This document shows, in pieces, positions 8,976-18,623 of a DNA stretch of 30,200 nucleotides. Source of the DNA: Chara braunii (Eukaryota > Streptophyta > Charophyceae > Charales > Characeae); assembly GCA_003427395.1 (NCBI GenBank), contig BFEA01000413.1, positions 1,512,859 to 1,543,058 on the forward strand. The letters are read 5' to 3'. The translations under genes and the position numbers were made by a program. The notes beneath the pieces were generated by a model. The model made no database searches, was not told the DNA's origin, and was given only the letters and a program-made list of their open reading frames with translations. Numbering within the stretch: position 1 is the first letter of the stretch; every line of letters starts with the position of its first letter.

Positions 8976-9511
8976 AGTTCAAGAGCGCAGCCGTAGGACA
9001 GCGGCAGATACCGGGTAATTTTATTTTATTTTTTTATTTTTTGCGCCCTTTCGTCTGTTCTTGGATCTTGGCCGTTTTTTGTTGGCGGCCGCGAGGACAA
9101 CATCGTACTGTCCATTGGTGGTGGCTAGTAGACGCAGCGGTACTGCAGTCATTCAATGCCGTCGTCCCGAGTTTGGTACCGCAGGCATTTTCGACCGTTG
9201 CCTCGCTTCGAGAGTCTGTCGTCAAGCTGATTGTTTCGGAAAGTGAATCGTAGCAGTGCGGAGTGAGGGGAAGTGCAGGGGTCAAGAGTGGGTGGGTCGT
9301 GGTTTGTAGGGGTGCAGGCACGTTGATTGTGTTGTCATGCGTAGTACAAGACAACAGGAAGCGAAGCAGGAGCATGCGCGCCAACCCGCAATGCCAAATC
9401 CTCTTGCATGGCTGACCACGTGAGGAAGTTGTCGTTACTCTGTCTCATCCTCGTCATCCTGCTTGTCGTCGTTTTGTGGTGCCTGAGGAACAACATCCAC
9501 ATGCCCTTCAG

Positions 9512-10165
9512 TCAACCAAAACCTCTTTCCACAACGTTCCTCGCAGGCTTGTGGCATGTGTCGAAGTACGCTTCATCGTTGGGCTGCACAACTCTGCCAT
9601 AAAGGACCACCACCCACGACAAGGGGCCATACCCATTGTCCCCGAGCACGTATCTCGTTGTCTGCACCCCGCCAAGTAGAGTCACCACCTCCGCCATGAA
9701 CAACGTTCCTGCCGTCGTACGCCTACACAAAGAGGAGTTCCACAACACCCTCGCGTCGTGGACACTACCGGGGTAGCCGACAAACACGTCGACGACACGC
9801 ATGTCCAGATGAACGACAACCTGAGCCACCACCAAACACTGTTGTCTGTGGTTGAAATAATTCTCCGACGGGGCATTGGCGGGCTTGTCCACGTAAACTT
9901 GGGTGCAATCCATGCACCTGTAGCAGTTCGGGAAGCCTTTGGTCGTGAACGCGCGCACGACTTGTAGCGACCCCCGACCGATTGGCATGAAGGTCTTGTT
10001 GGGGTACGTCGACAAGATGGCATTGGTGTCATCTCTCACTACGTTGATCCCGGATGACCTCCCCATGCCGAAGGACGACGCGGCAGTGTTGAAGGTCTCA
10101 TTGGACGCCCATCTGTAAAGAGCGAATGCGACGAGGTGCTGAATGCATGGATTTAACCACCGCCT
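9512..10165 (-). pseudogene. PIF/Harbinger transposase relic (DDE nuclease domain)
   Basis: This is the catalytic part of a HARBI1-like transposase, which cuts and pastes DNA transposons with 3-bp duplications. The open frame runs upstream of the first ATG (10066) to a stop at 10166-10168. The upstream part reads VAFALYRWASNETFNTAASS and then FGMGRSSG, the helix-turn-helix-like block before the nuclease. Counting from the ATG, D53 lies in MDCT, D104 in PGSVHDARVL, D143 in LGDNGY and E180 in VERGFG, so the catalytic acidic residues are all kept. Directly after VERGFG an in-frame TGA (9512-9514) is followed by LKGMW, where relatives have R-LKGRW; CGA to TGA would explain it. Beyond that the C-terminal region is not recognisable, and the N-terminal region above 10165 is frameshifted or lost. 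No Myb-like partner ORF was recognised nearby. Confidence 0.85.
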
Positions 10166-10466
10166 TCACGAGGAGACCTCGGCTGCCAAAAATTTGAATT
10201 TGAAAAACGGCGCGGTCGCACACTTCCGTCGGCGCTACCCGCACTGGTCCCTCGTCTGAGTGGGCCCGTGTGAAGACGAACATCATTTTGTCCGGAAAAC
10301 GCACTACTAGATTTCGCGGCGCCGAACACCGCCCCGCGAAAAGGGGGCCTAGGTTGTTTTCGTTTCAAGGGTGTCGATTTCAAGGGCGGCCTCTAATGCG
10401 CATGGAACAAAGATTTGTTTTAGTGAAAATTAACCACGATTTCGTGATAAGGGCGTACTCGAAACT

Positions 10467-10498
10467 CGAGAGTTTTGTGGTGGTGTGGAACGAGGCCC
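10467..10498 (+). mobile_element. Family A MITE end fragment
   Basis: CGAGAGTTTTGTGGTGGTGT followed by GGAACGAGGCCC matches the right terminus of family A. It abuts copy 4, separated from it by 9 bases. Confidence 0.5.
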
Positions 10499-10507
10499 AA
10501 AGTCTAT

Positions 10508-10628
10508 AGGCCTCGCTCGACTGCTCTCAAAATGTGCAACGTGAGGCTGAATCCTCCGCTAAAACCTGTAAAGATACACTGCCATATTTGTTGTCTTTTG
10601 TGCATGTCAAGAGCAGTGGAGCGAGGCC
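10508..10628 (+). mobile_element. MITE family A, copy 4
   Basis: The left end GGCCTCGCTCGACTGCTCTC and the opposite-strand right end GGCCTCGCTCCACTGCTCTT are inverted repeats. The interior has GAGGCTGAATCCTCCGCTAA and CATATTTGTTGTCTTTTGTG. No clean target duplication remains because further family ends lie immediately on both sides. Confidence 0.7.
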
Positions 10629-10636
10629 TTGACCTT

Positions 10637-10808
10637 GGGCCTCGCTCCACTACTCTCGACTCACGAAAAAATCACGAGTGCTTCTAGATTTGTCAGAGGT
10701 CTAGAACTCATGACAAACGAGGTATCACTCCACTTACTCTAGACCGAAAAAACTCTAGAAGCACTCATGAAATTCTGACACCATCTCTAGAGTAAGTCCA
10801 GTGAGGCC
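10637..10808. mobile_element. Composite element with family A-like left end and its own inverted repeat
   Basis: The left end GGGCCTCGCTCCACTACTCT is a perfect family A terminus. The right end read on the opposite strand is GGCCTCACTGGACTTACTCT. Inside, GAGTGCTTCTAGA (left) and TCTAGAAGCACTC (right) are complementary. The interior differs from standard family A copies, so this may be a related subfamily or a chimera. Confidence 0.5.
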
Positions 10809-10828
10809 GGTCACTATCGAAACTAGAC

Positions 10829-11470
10829 TGCAAGAGTACTGAACCTCACCAGCGGGTTCCACTTTTGAAATGGCACCTTCCGCAAGGCGCAGCTCCGCCA
10901 ACCTTGAATTTTAGAGTCAGGGGATGACGGATCTCCAAGGGTCCCGATAGCCCACAGTGAAAGTTGAAGGAAACAGGCTTCGGGAGGCGGAAGAGTGCTT
11001 CGAAAGCGGCAAAAAAAAAAAAAAAACAGCGAGTGCATATGACACGTTCTAGCGATGGATACATTGCGGTGAGCGAATTTCAAGTTGTCATCTTGTGGGC
11101 GCCCCTCGTCCGAACGGTGCCCCACAAGCCTGTTTCATCCGCAGTCCCACTTACAAGCGGGTCCCAAGCTGAGCGTGAGTACTCACGATTTTCGTGAGCG
11201 CTTCTACAACGCTAAACGACAGCGCGAACTCGTTCTGACCGTCGAGGTGTCGAGCGCATCGGCTCCCTCCTTTTTGCAGAGCGCGAGAGCACTCCCGGTC
11301 ATGTCACGCAGGAGTTTAACGAAAATAAGCAAGAGAGACAACTCGGGACGATACATAGATAATCTCGTGAACCGTCGAGACGTCAACAGAAAAATTCCCA
11401 CGAGAAATGAAAGTTGAAAAAACATTCCATAAAAAAAAAAACCTTCATATTTATAAATTATCATTCCAAT
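10829..11470. other. No feature recognised
   Basis: A 16-base A tract lies at 11011-11026. Frames of up to about 110 codons exist on both strands without recognisable motifs. I see no RNA or repeat beyond the A tract. Confidence 0.5.
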
Positions 11471-11665
11471 GTTCGTCCCTGGGTAGCACGGCGTACACGT
11501 ACGCGGGCTCCTCATACGTGCATACGCATATGCACGTATGCGCATACGTGTCGCATACGTATGCGCGCATACGCAAATTTAGGGCCCGCGTACGTGGTCA
11601 CATCGGGCTGTTTCCCGGGTTTGTCTGGGCCAGTAGGGGTTGGGGGGTGGGCGTTGGGATTGTTT

Positions 11666-11666
<1 letters not shown>

Positions 11667-11713
<47 letters not shown>
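11667..11713. repeat. (GT)n microsatellite at the gap edge
   Basis: An uninterrupted GT run enters the N gap, so its true length is unknown. It lies inside the hAT-like element. Confidence 0.95.
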
Positions 11714-12463
11714 NNNNNNNNNNNNNNNNNNNNNNNNNNNNNNNNNNNNNNNNNNNNNNNNNNNNNNNNNNNNNNNNNNNNNNNNNNNNNNNNNNNNNNN
11801 NNNNNNNNNNNNNNNNNNNNNNNNNNNNNNNNNNNNNNNNNNNNNNNNNNNNNNNNNNNNNNNNNNNNNNNNNNNNNNNNNNNNNNNNNNNNNNNNNNNN
11901 NNNNNNNNNNNNNNNNNNNNNNNNNNNNNNNNNNNNNNNNNNNNNNNNNNNNNNNNNNNNNNNNNNNNNNNNNNNNNNNNNNNNNNNNNNNNNNNNNNNN
12001 NNNNNNNNNNNNNNNNNNNNNNNNNNNNNNNNNNNNNNNNNNNNNNNNNNNNNNNNNNNNNNNNNNNNNNNNNNNNNNNNNNNNNNNNNNNNNNNNNNNN
12101 NNNNNNNNNNNNNNNNNNNNNNNNNNNNNNNNNNNNNNNNNNNNNNNNNNNNNNNNNNNNNNNNNNNNNNNNNNNNNNNNNNNNNNNNNNNNNNNNNNNN
12201 NNNNNNNNNNNNNNNNNNNNNNNNNNNNNNNNNNNNNNNNNNNNNNNNNNNNNNNNNNNNNNNNNNNNNNNNNNNNNNNNNNNNNNNNNNNNNNNNNNNN
12301 NNNNNNNNNNNNNNNNNNNNNNNNNNNNNNNNNNNNNNNNNNNNNNNNNNNNNNNNNNNNNNNNNNNNNNNNNNNNNNNNNNNNNNNNNNNNNNNNNNNN
12401 NNNNNNNNNNNNNNNNNNNNNNNNNNNNNNNNNNNNNNNNNNNNNNNNNNNNNNNNNNNNNNN
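11714..12463. other. Assembly gap, 750 N
   Basis: All bases are N. Frames read across it are meaningless. The gap sits between a GT and a GGA repeat, which probably broke the assembly. Confidence 1.
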
Positions 12464-12562
12464 GGAGGGGTAGGAGGAGGGGTAGGAGGAGGAGGAGGAG
12501 GGGTAGGAGGATGGGTAGGAGGAGGAGGAGGACGAAGATCATGATTGGGAGGAGGAGGACGA
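12464..12562. repeat. GGA / GGGTAGGA repeat
   Basis: A GGAGGGGTAGGAGGA-type purine repeat follows the gap and gives way to an AT-rich TATATA segment at about 12583-12613. Confidence 0.9.
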
Positions 12563-12801
12563 GATATGTCACTAAATACTGACTATATATATTATATATA
12601 TAGTATATATATATGTAAAAAAAAAAAAATGCGTACGCTGGTTCTTGGGCACGTACGCGTACGCGCGCATACGTATGCGTATGCACCGCATACGCGTACG
12701 TGGTGCTACCCAGGTTCGTCCAATTCTAAAATTTTCAGTTTTATTTGATAAAATCCCGTTTAAATATGAGCTTTCCCTTCCAACTACATCTATTTATTCA
12801 A

Positions 12802-12974
12802 GATGGAATGAAAGTCTGGACGAGTTTATGAAATGTTTTTATTAAACTTTCATTCTACTACAAGAAATATCTTCTAATTTAGATTGGATTAACCTATTTA
12901 TGACTGAAAATCCTTACTTAGAATGACAGTCCAATTAAAATATTTCATGAACTCGTCCACACTTTCATTTCATC
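12802..12974. mobile_element. Small MITE-like inverted repeat, 173 bp
   Basis: The left arm (12802-12840) starts GATGGAATGAAAGTCTGGAC. The opposite-strand reading of the right arm (12937-12974) starts GATGAAATGAAAGTGTGGAC. The arms are close to 90 percent identical over about 38 bp. The interior is AT-rich and non-coding. GATGGAATGAAAATTT recurs near 13074, so the sequence may be part of a local family. No target duplication was resolved. Confidence 0.65.
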
Positions 12975-13139
12975 TCTAACATGCAATTCAAATAAGAAGG
13001 GATACCCCATTGTTGGAAGGAAAGTTCTTAAGTAAGACAAAAAATTTTAAAATTGGAATGACATTTTTAAAGATGGAATGAAAATTTAAAATTTAGAATG
13101 TAATTTCACTATAGAATAATTATTTAATTCTAGGAATTT

Positions 13140-14345
13140 TTTTCATTGGTACGGGTCTCATCGTTCCTTTCCCGCTCTAGCCGGGTGCACCAGCGGTACT
13201 TTCCCCAGTCCCCTACAACAACATAGGTTCCAGCGGGCTCAACTTACCATCCCTAAGGGGTTGTCACCACCCTTAGGGGTGTATCCCTACCGAGCTACTG
13301 ACTCACATGCGAAAGATAGTAGATGCAATTGCAGAGGTAGGTCAGCCGAGGGAGTTTGCTCGTTCTTTGTAGTAGAGGTACGCGCGGTTAAACGCCAAGT
13401 GGACCCGAGCGTCGTCCGTTCCTTAGGGAGCTTATCTCCTAAGTGAGAAGTGTACGCCAGTCGACTAGGACGGTCTCAACCAAGCGTGAAACCCATCACT
13501 CAATCCTAACTCCTTAGACATTAGTTAAAAGAAAGTTATAACAACCGCTCATAATTATAGAAAAGAGAATCGATCATAGTCGACATGAATATATATCCCT
13601 CCTGAAATGATAACAGATAGAACTTGAATCATCATTTGATACATCCAATAACACGATATTAAAATAAATTTTGACCACCCCTGCTCGAACTCCACAAAAC
13701 AAATCATACAACCGCCAACGAGGAGTTGGTTACCAATAATAACATTGTTGCAGCCAACAAGGTAATCGGATGCCTTAGTTTCAACTTGATGAAACACGTT
13801 GCCAAAGTCATTCATTTTACCCTACCACCGACCTAAGGTTGGACACGCTCACATCCGTCTCCATACGTTTTTAATCTTCTTGGATGATAGGCTGCTTTGC
13901 GGATGATTCTTGATCTGGTGCATTGCTTGACGAGTTGTATGACTCTCCCTCTAGGAAGTGGTATGGGGTACTCCTCCTCCTCGCTCGAGCACAATACTCG
14001 GATATTAGAAGTCGGACCTTCTCCACCGAATCGGCAGAGTACCCTCCCGTAGAACGATTCACTCTGGGTTGATAACAGGGCGGAATCCTAAAGCAACGAA
14101 CCTCCACATCCGTGGCGCATCAGACTTGCATGTTACCTACTGGGCTAGCTCCTACAACGGGGGTAGTAGGAGCGACTCTCCAATAAGAAGAGTTACACCC
14201 AACCATCCTGCCTGCCTATGGCATAACAGGCCCTACTAGCCTCCTTCTGCCATAGGACCAGCTCACCCCTGCTATGCCGCAGCCGCACACCTGACGCGAC
14301 GGTCCTTTTAGCCATTTAGGCTCTCAATCGCGTGGTTTACCAGCC
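13140..14345. other. Unidentified hairpin-rich segment
   Basis: This segment differs in texture from its neighbours and holds several perfect stems: CCCTAAGGG/CCCTTAGGG (13251-13278), CTTAGG/CCTAAG (13422-13443), GCTCCTAC/GTAGGAGC (14148-14173) and CCTATGGCA/TGCCATAGG (14215-14256). The centre is AT-rich, with a minus-strand frame of 86 codons (13555-13815) and another of 78 (13871-14107), neither recognised. The layout suggests a structured RNA such as a decayed organellar intron, but I could not find a group II domain V or a complete set of group I core motifs. The function is unknown. Confidence 0.4.
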
Positions 14346-14904
14346 GCGCATCAGTATTTTAGGTAGGATAGGTTTAATTTTGACATTCTCAAGTCCGCGC
14401 GCCTTTGTGGCCTCAACAAAAGCAAAGCAATGCCAGTTTCTTCCGTTACTCTCGGACGTCACAAGCGTCCGGACTAAAACTCAAAAATTTTTAGTTTCTC
14501 TGTCATAGGTCAGGCCAGAATAAACTTTTGGCAAACGCCGGTTTCATCAAGTCCTTAAATTCAACGAAAAAGAGTCGGACAGTGTCCGACGTTTAAAATC
14601 CCCGACAAATACCCGTGTCAAGTTATTTGCCCTCACATCGGCAGGAGGCACACTCACGAAAAAAGAGGCCGGAGCGGGGGTAGGAAGGAGGACGCCGCTA
14701 GAATTTGTGAGCGTCGCTGACTGTGAACTCTAATACAAATCGAGAGTGCTCTTTGAGAGCGCTTTCTGACAACTCTCGAATAGTGTTGTCATGAGTTTCA
14801 ATCTCGAGTAAGTGGAGCGAGGCGTTACTCTGGAAACTTCAAGAGTCCAGAATAGTGGAGCGAGACCCCTTATCCCTGTGCAATTCTCGACTGCTTGATT
14901 CTTT
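14346..14904. other. Non-coding stretch with two hairpins and family A fragments
   Basis: CGGACG/CGTCCG form a hairpin at 14453-14471. GTCGGACA and TGTCCGAC, one base apart, form a near-perfect palindrome at 14574-14590. From about 14814 to 14870, phrases such as AGTGGAGCGAG and TTACTCTGGAAAC are broken family A ends. No gene is seen. Confidence 0.5.
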
Positions 14905-15028
14905 GGGCCCCGCCCCACAACTCTCGACACATGCACAAAAGACAAAAACCATGGCGGTGTATGCTCTCATGTTCTAGCGGAAGATTCAGTCTCGTTTTGC
15001 ATATTTCGAGAGTAGTAGAGCGACGCCC
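14905..15028 (-). mobile_element. MITE family A, copy 5 (124 bp, TTT duplication)
   Basis: The ends are GGGCCCCGCCCCACAACTCT and, opposite, GGGCGTCGCTCTACTACTCT. TTT flanks both sides (14902-14904 and 15029-15031). The internal phrase is in reverse orientation, TTCTAGCGGAAGATTCAGTC. The copy is complete. Confidence 0.75.
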
Positions 15029-15134
15029 TTTTTCTCCTGTCGTTCCCGCCGAGCGAGTTCGCCAGAAGTCCTCTAGGGCCTCGCCACACCACTGTTGAAA
15101 CGATGAAAGGTTCCACAAGCTATCAAGTGTTATA

Positions 15135-15197
15135 AAGAGTTGCACTTTCAAGAGTTTTTGCCCTTGGCCACACAACCCTCCTGAAAGTGCAACTCTT
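15135..15197. repeat. Perfect 16-bp inverted repeat
   Basis: AAGAGTTGCACTTTCA (15135-15150) and TGAAAGTGCAACTCTT (15182-15197) are exact reverse complements with a 31-nt loop. GGGCCTCGCCACACCACTGT, a family A-type end, lies upstream near 15077. Confidence 0.9.
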
Positions 15198-15785
15198 GGA
15201 AGCGAATATGTTTTTGTTTTTTGTTCAGTATTGTGCCTAACACCTCTTGAAAATGGAGGGTGCTCTATTTTCGAAGTACGGATGGGCGGAATAGCAGGGA
15301 GGGCGGGGGGGCGAAAGCACTAATCTGCGCGCTAACTCCAGGGAAAACCCTGTCGAGGACGGCGAGCATAATACCTAAGGGCTATGGGTGGATCGGCGGC
15401 CTTGCTGGCGTTATCAGTCTCTCCCTCAGACTTGCAGAGAATGAAACGTTGCGTAATGACCTCATTGTAGATACGTCTATGGTCTGTGCCCGTTATGGAA
15501 TATCAGGCCATGGGGCCATGGTGTTTCCCTCACTCCCAGCTTGTATTCTCGGCGTCTGAATGAATGTCGCTGAAGATTTGCGATTTTGTGTCAGGGTACC
15601 CAGGTTTTTACCGAAGGAAAATGACGGCGAGAGTCAAATGCAGGTATAACATACGCCCCCCACCCGACACTTTTTGGCCTAGGGTAGTATGGGATAAGAC
15701 ACACAAAATTATTATAGTTTATCCATATTTATTGGAAGCTTCTAACATTTTACATTAGTATTAAACTACTAACAACGACTTTGTT
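15198..15785. other. No gene recognised
   Basis: A 99-codon plus-strand frame (15260-15559) shows no known motif. The last 100 bases are AT-rich and lead into the MITE at 15786. Confidence 0.5.
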
Positions 15786-15988
15786 AAAACAAACATTTTA
15801 TATTTTTTGAACGAAATTGAAACCACATATTTGGCCTTGAAAATGTTACCATTTTAGCTCCTTAGCGTCCCCCTTGGACGTTATTGTGTTAGTTAAGACC
15901 AATTAACCTTTAGGAGATAAACGACAATATTTTTTTTGCCAACTAAGTAGATTTCAATTTTGTTCAAAAAATATAAAATGTATGTTTT
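15786..15988. mobile_element. AT-rich MITE with 37-bp inverted arms
   Basis: The left arm 15786-15822 (AAAACAAACATTTTATATTT start) matches the opposite strand of 15952-15988 (AAAACATACATTTTATATTT start) with two differences over 37 bp. Weaker complementarity extends outside both arms to about 15755 and 16015, so the true ends may be wider. There is no coding potential. Confidence 0.75.
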
Positions 15989-16040
15989 GATGAAATCCCC
16001 GTTTACTAATATCTAGTTAATTTCGATAATCCTGGATTGG

Positions 16041-18623
16041 GTGTTTTTAAACTGTTTTTTAGTTTCTACTTTCCGCATAGCGGCCTTTGTGCGGCCTCAG
16101 CCCATTCCGTCTGATAAAAAACAACGTATCCGGGATATCATTTCACAGTGTTACCTGGATGGAATTCTCCCCCCTTGCTTAGCCCTGTTCAAAGTAGAGG
16201 AGGGAGATGACTATGTGAAGGTTACCGTGAATCCGGAACTTTACTAAATCCAGGCCGAATGGCTTGAATATGCCGTCATAATTTTGTTTGGTGAGGAATC
16301 AACATCAGTCCTGGTAGATGTGAAAAACCGTTTAGTTCTTATCTATGAGAATGATTGGGCCAGTTCGGCCCAAATTGCCTCACCTGCGAAAAGGGGTCTA
16401 TTCCACAATAAGGGTCGTAATTTGATAACCTATATAGCCCCCACCAACGAGGTAGCGACGTTGATGCTTCAAATGTCTCAAATACTTATTGAAATGGACA
16501 AGGTCCAATACAAGATTTCGGTTAGACCATGGATGCCAGAGAACGAGCTCTGGGAGTGGAGGGAGGTTGCTAAGCACCGCTTCTTTTGGATAAGGTGCCG
16601 GCAGGTCCCTATTGGGGCCCTTCCTCTACTCTCAGGGGTTGTACATGATGCATACGACAACAATCTTATCAAGGAATACTCTGCCTTCAAAGACAAGTTG
16701 GATCCATATCTCCTGAGTGTAAGGTTTGGCGAAACTTTGACCTTGAATCACCCGTCAGGCTTCGATACAAGAGATACCTGGTGATAGATCTGGGTTTGGA
16801 TGGGTATGTTCAACTTGAAGTGGTCTGTGCAGAGAGGGTGTCCTGCCTGTAGACGTCATTTCCACTCAGAGGGCGATGCATTTTGCCAATCGCGTAAGAA
16901 AAAATCGTATGCGAGGGTAGTCAAGGAAAAAGGGGATGGAAAAGGACGCGGGAAAGAGGGAGAAAAGAAAGACGGTCAAGGGGGAAGAGGCGAGAAAGGA
17001 GGGAAAAGGAAGGACAAAGGAAATGATAAAGGAAAAAAGCAAAATGGGGGGGAGAGAAATATGTGCTGGAGGAGAAAGGAAAAGGGAAGAGGAAAGTTGG
17101 CAAGGACGCTGCTAATTATGATGAACAAGAAGGTAGGGATAAGGATGACGGAAAGCGGGAAGAGGAAAAAAAGGCAAATATGGAGAAATCCTTACTGGAG
17201 AAGTAGAAAGATAAGAAGGTGGAGGGTTCAGGGGTGGACGAGGGAGAGAGGGTGAGTAGTAACGCAAATAAAGGCAAAGAAACAACCCTTGTCAACCACA
17301 TGGAAAAAATGGAAGAGAATCGTGTCACTCCCTGTTGGGAAAAGTATAAACGGGATAACATAAATGAAGACAAGGAGGACTGGTTGGAAGACGAGTTTAT
17401 AGTAAAAAGAAACGAGATCGTGTTGCATGATGGGTTTGATGTCCCCCCTGGCCAAGGGATATTCTCCCCCTCCCCGTCCGGAATGGAAGAGGACGAACCA
17501 TTGCTCAGTCAGAAGATGACGCTCAACCCCACGATCTCCCGTCCTAAGTGTTTGAAAATGAGGCATACACATTCTCTCAGGATGAGGGTGATTACTATTC
17601 AGATCTCGGTGTGAACAATCTCTACCGTTTATAAGATGCTAGGTCCGACCGCCCTGCATCAGGCATCTCTTCTGGCTCGGATAGAGAGGACTATCGCTCA
17701 GTGGATAGTCGTAACTGGACAACAGGTACTATTAGGGTGGAGAGGACCAGTCCCCCTCTCTCGGTGGAGTCCCCTGCTAAGAGACAGTGTGCATCTAGGA
17801 AAAAAACTCCGACCTCTGGGATTAGGGAGGTACACTCAACGTCAAATAGTCAACCCCCCCCCCCCCCCCCAAGAATACCGAGAACACTGATAAGTCGAAT
17901 CATGAGACATCCCGGTCTACAAAAAAATCCTTGAAATTTTCCCACCTGATGCATTCGTTGTCAGCTAAGGACAAAAAACTAGGTAACCCCAAAGAATACC
18001 CGATCCCCCTGGTGATCACTGCCTCACCTCATGGTCCCATGGTGCTCACGAACATTGACGAAGATGAAGCATTGTCACTACCGGCGGTCCCCACCACGAG
18101 CCCACCCCCGAGTTCGATATGGCTATCGGCCACAAGGAAACAGGTCCTGTGGGATTCTCGCTTATGCACTATTGTGCAGATACCTAAGCGTGGTCGCCAT
18201 ATAGCGACCAATGTGCAGGACAGTAAGATTGTCCTTCACATAGCCTGTTTAGCCCTCCAGGCAAGCCCATTGGACCTGGAAAAACTGCGTTCTCGACACA
18301 TGTACTGGCTTCCCCTAGCCCGTTTTCTGGACACGACCTCTGATACTCTGAGGGACGTTAGCCTTCCGGAGGGCTTGTCTGCCCAAGACGTGGTGGTGTG
18401 GCTTCACCACATGGAGGCAACTGATGGTTTTGCTTCAGAGCGGTTCACGACTAATCTTGCTTCCACGTCTCATCCTGCCCCTCCAGTACAGGAGGGAGAG
18501 CCCATCCACTCGAGGGGTAGGGGGGCTGTGATCAAGAAGAGTCCACATCCCGCATCCAAATCCCACGCGGCAGAGGCTCAAAATATGGTTCTACAGTTCT
18601 ACCAAGTAGAATCCGACTCGTGA
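16041..18623 (+). pseudogene. LINE ORF1 (gag-like) relic
   Basis: Nucleic-acid-binding ORF1 protein of the LINE, cytoplasmic RNP component by family knowledge. The frame containing 16041 reads through in-frame stops at 16245 (TAA) and 16782-16787 (TGA TAG) and includes WMPENELWEWREVAKHRFFW followed by RCRQVPIGALPLL, resembling the N-terminal domain of plant LINE ORF1. WSVQRGCPACRRHFHSEGDA and FC form a Cys/His knuckle-like cluster near 16820-16890. A Lys/Glu/Gly-rich spacer follows. The coding phase then changes twice, near 17219 and 17512. A 17-base C tract (17854-17870) marks a third change, from SGIREVHSTSNSQPPPPP into KNTENTDKSNHETSRSTKK. The last part (17931-18623) is open for 230 codons. 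The stop-generating changes can be C to T. It is dead as a gene. Confidence 0.75.

Larger units (their letters stand above)
11479..12713. mobile_element. hAT-like non-autonomous element, 8-bp target duplication
   Basis: The left end is CTGGGTAGCAC at 11479, and its exact reverse complement GTGCTACCCAG ends at 12713. The flanks are identical 8-mers, GTTCGTCC at 11471-11478 and 12714-12721. An 8-bp duplication and a short GGG-containing terminal repeat are characteristic of the hAT superfamily. Both subterminal arms are rich in CGTACG, CATACG and GTATGCG and share the palindrome CGCATACGTATGCG (11552-11565 and 12666-12679). The interior is a GT microsatellite, a 750-base N gap, a GGA repeat and an AT repeat. 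No transposase is visible, but the gap could hide sequence. Confidence 0.8.

Noticed and set aside
11407-12686. Long frames of 277-391 codons
   Set aside because: They consist mostly of N and simple repeats.
14075-14155. tRNA-like sequence on the minus strand (TAGCCCAGTAGG resembles an A box)
   Set aside because: No proper anticodon arm or B box at the right distance, and no acceptor pairing could be drawn.
13140-14345. Group II or group I intron call
   Set aside because: Hairpins are present, but no domain V-type hairpin with GAAA loop and no convincing P7 pairing was found. Kept only as an unidentified structured segment.
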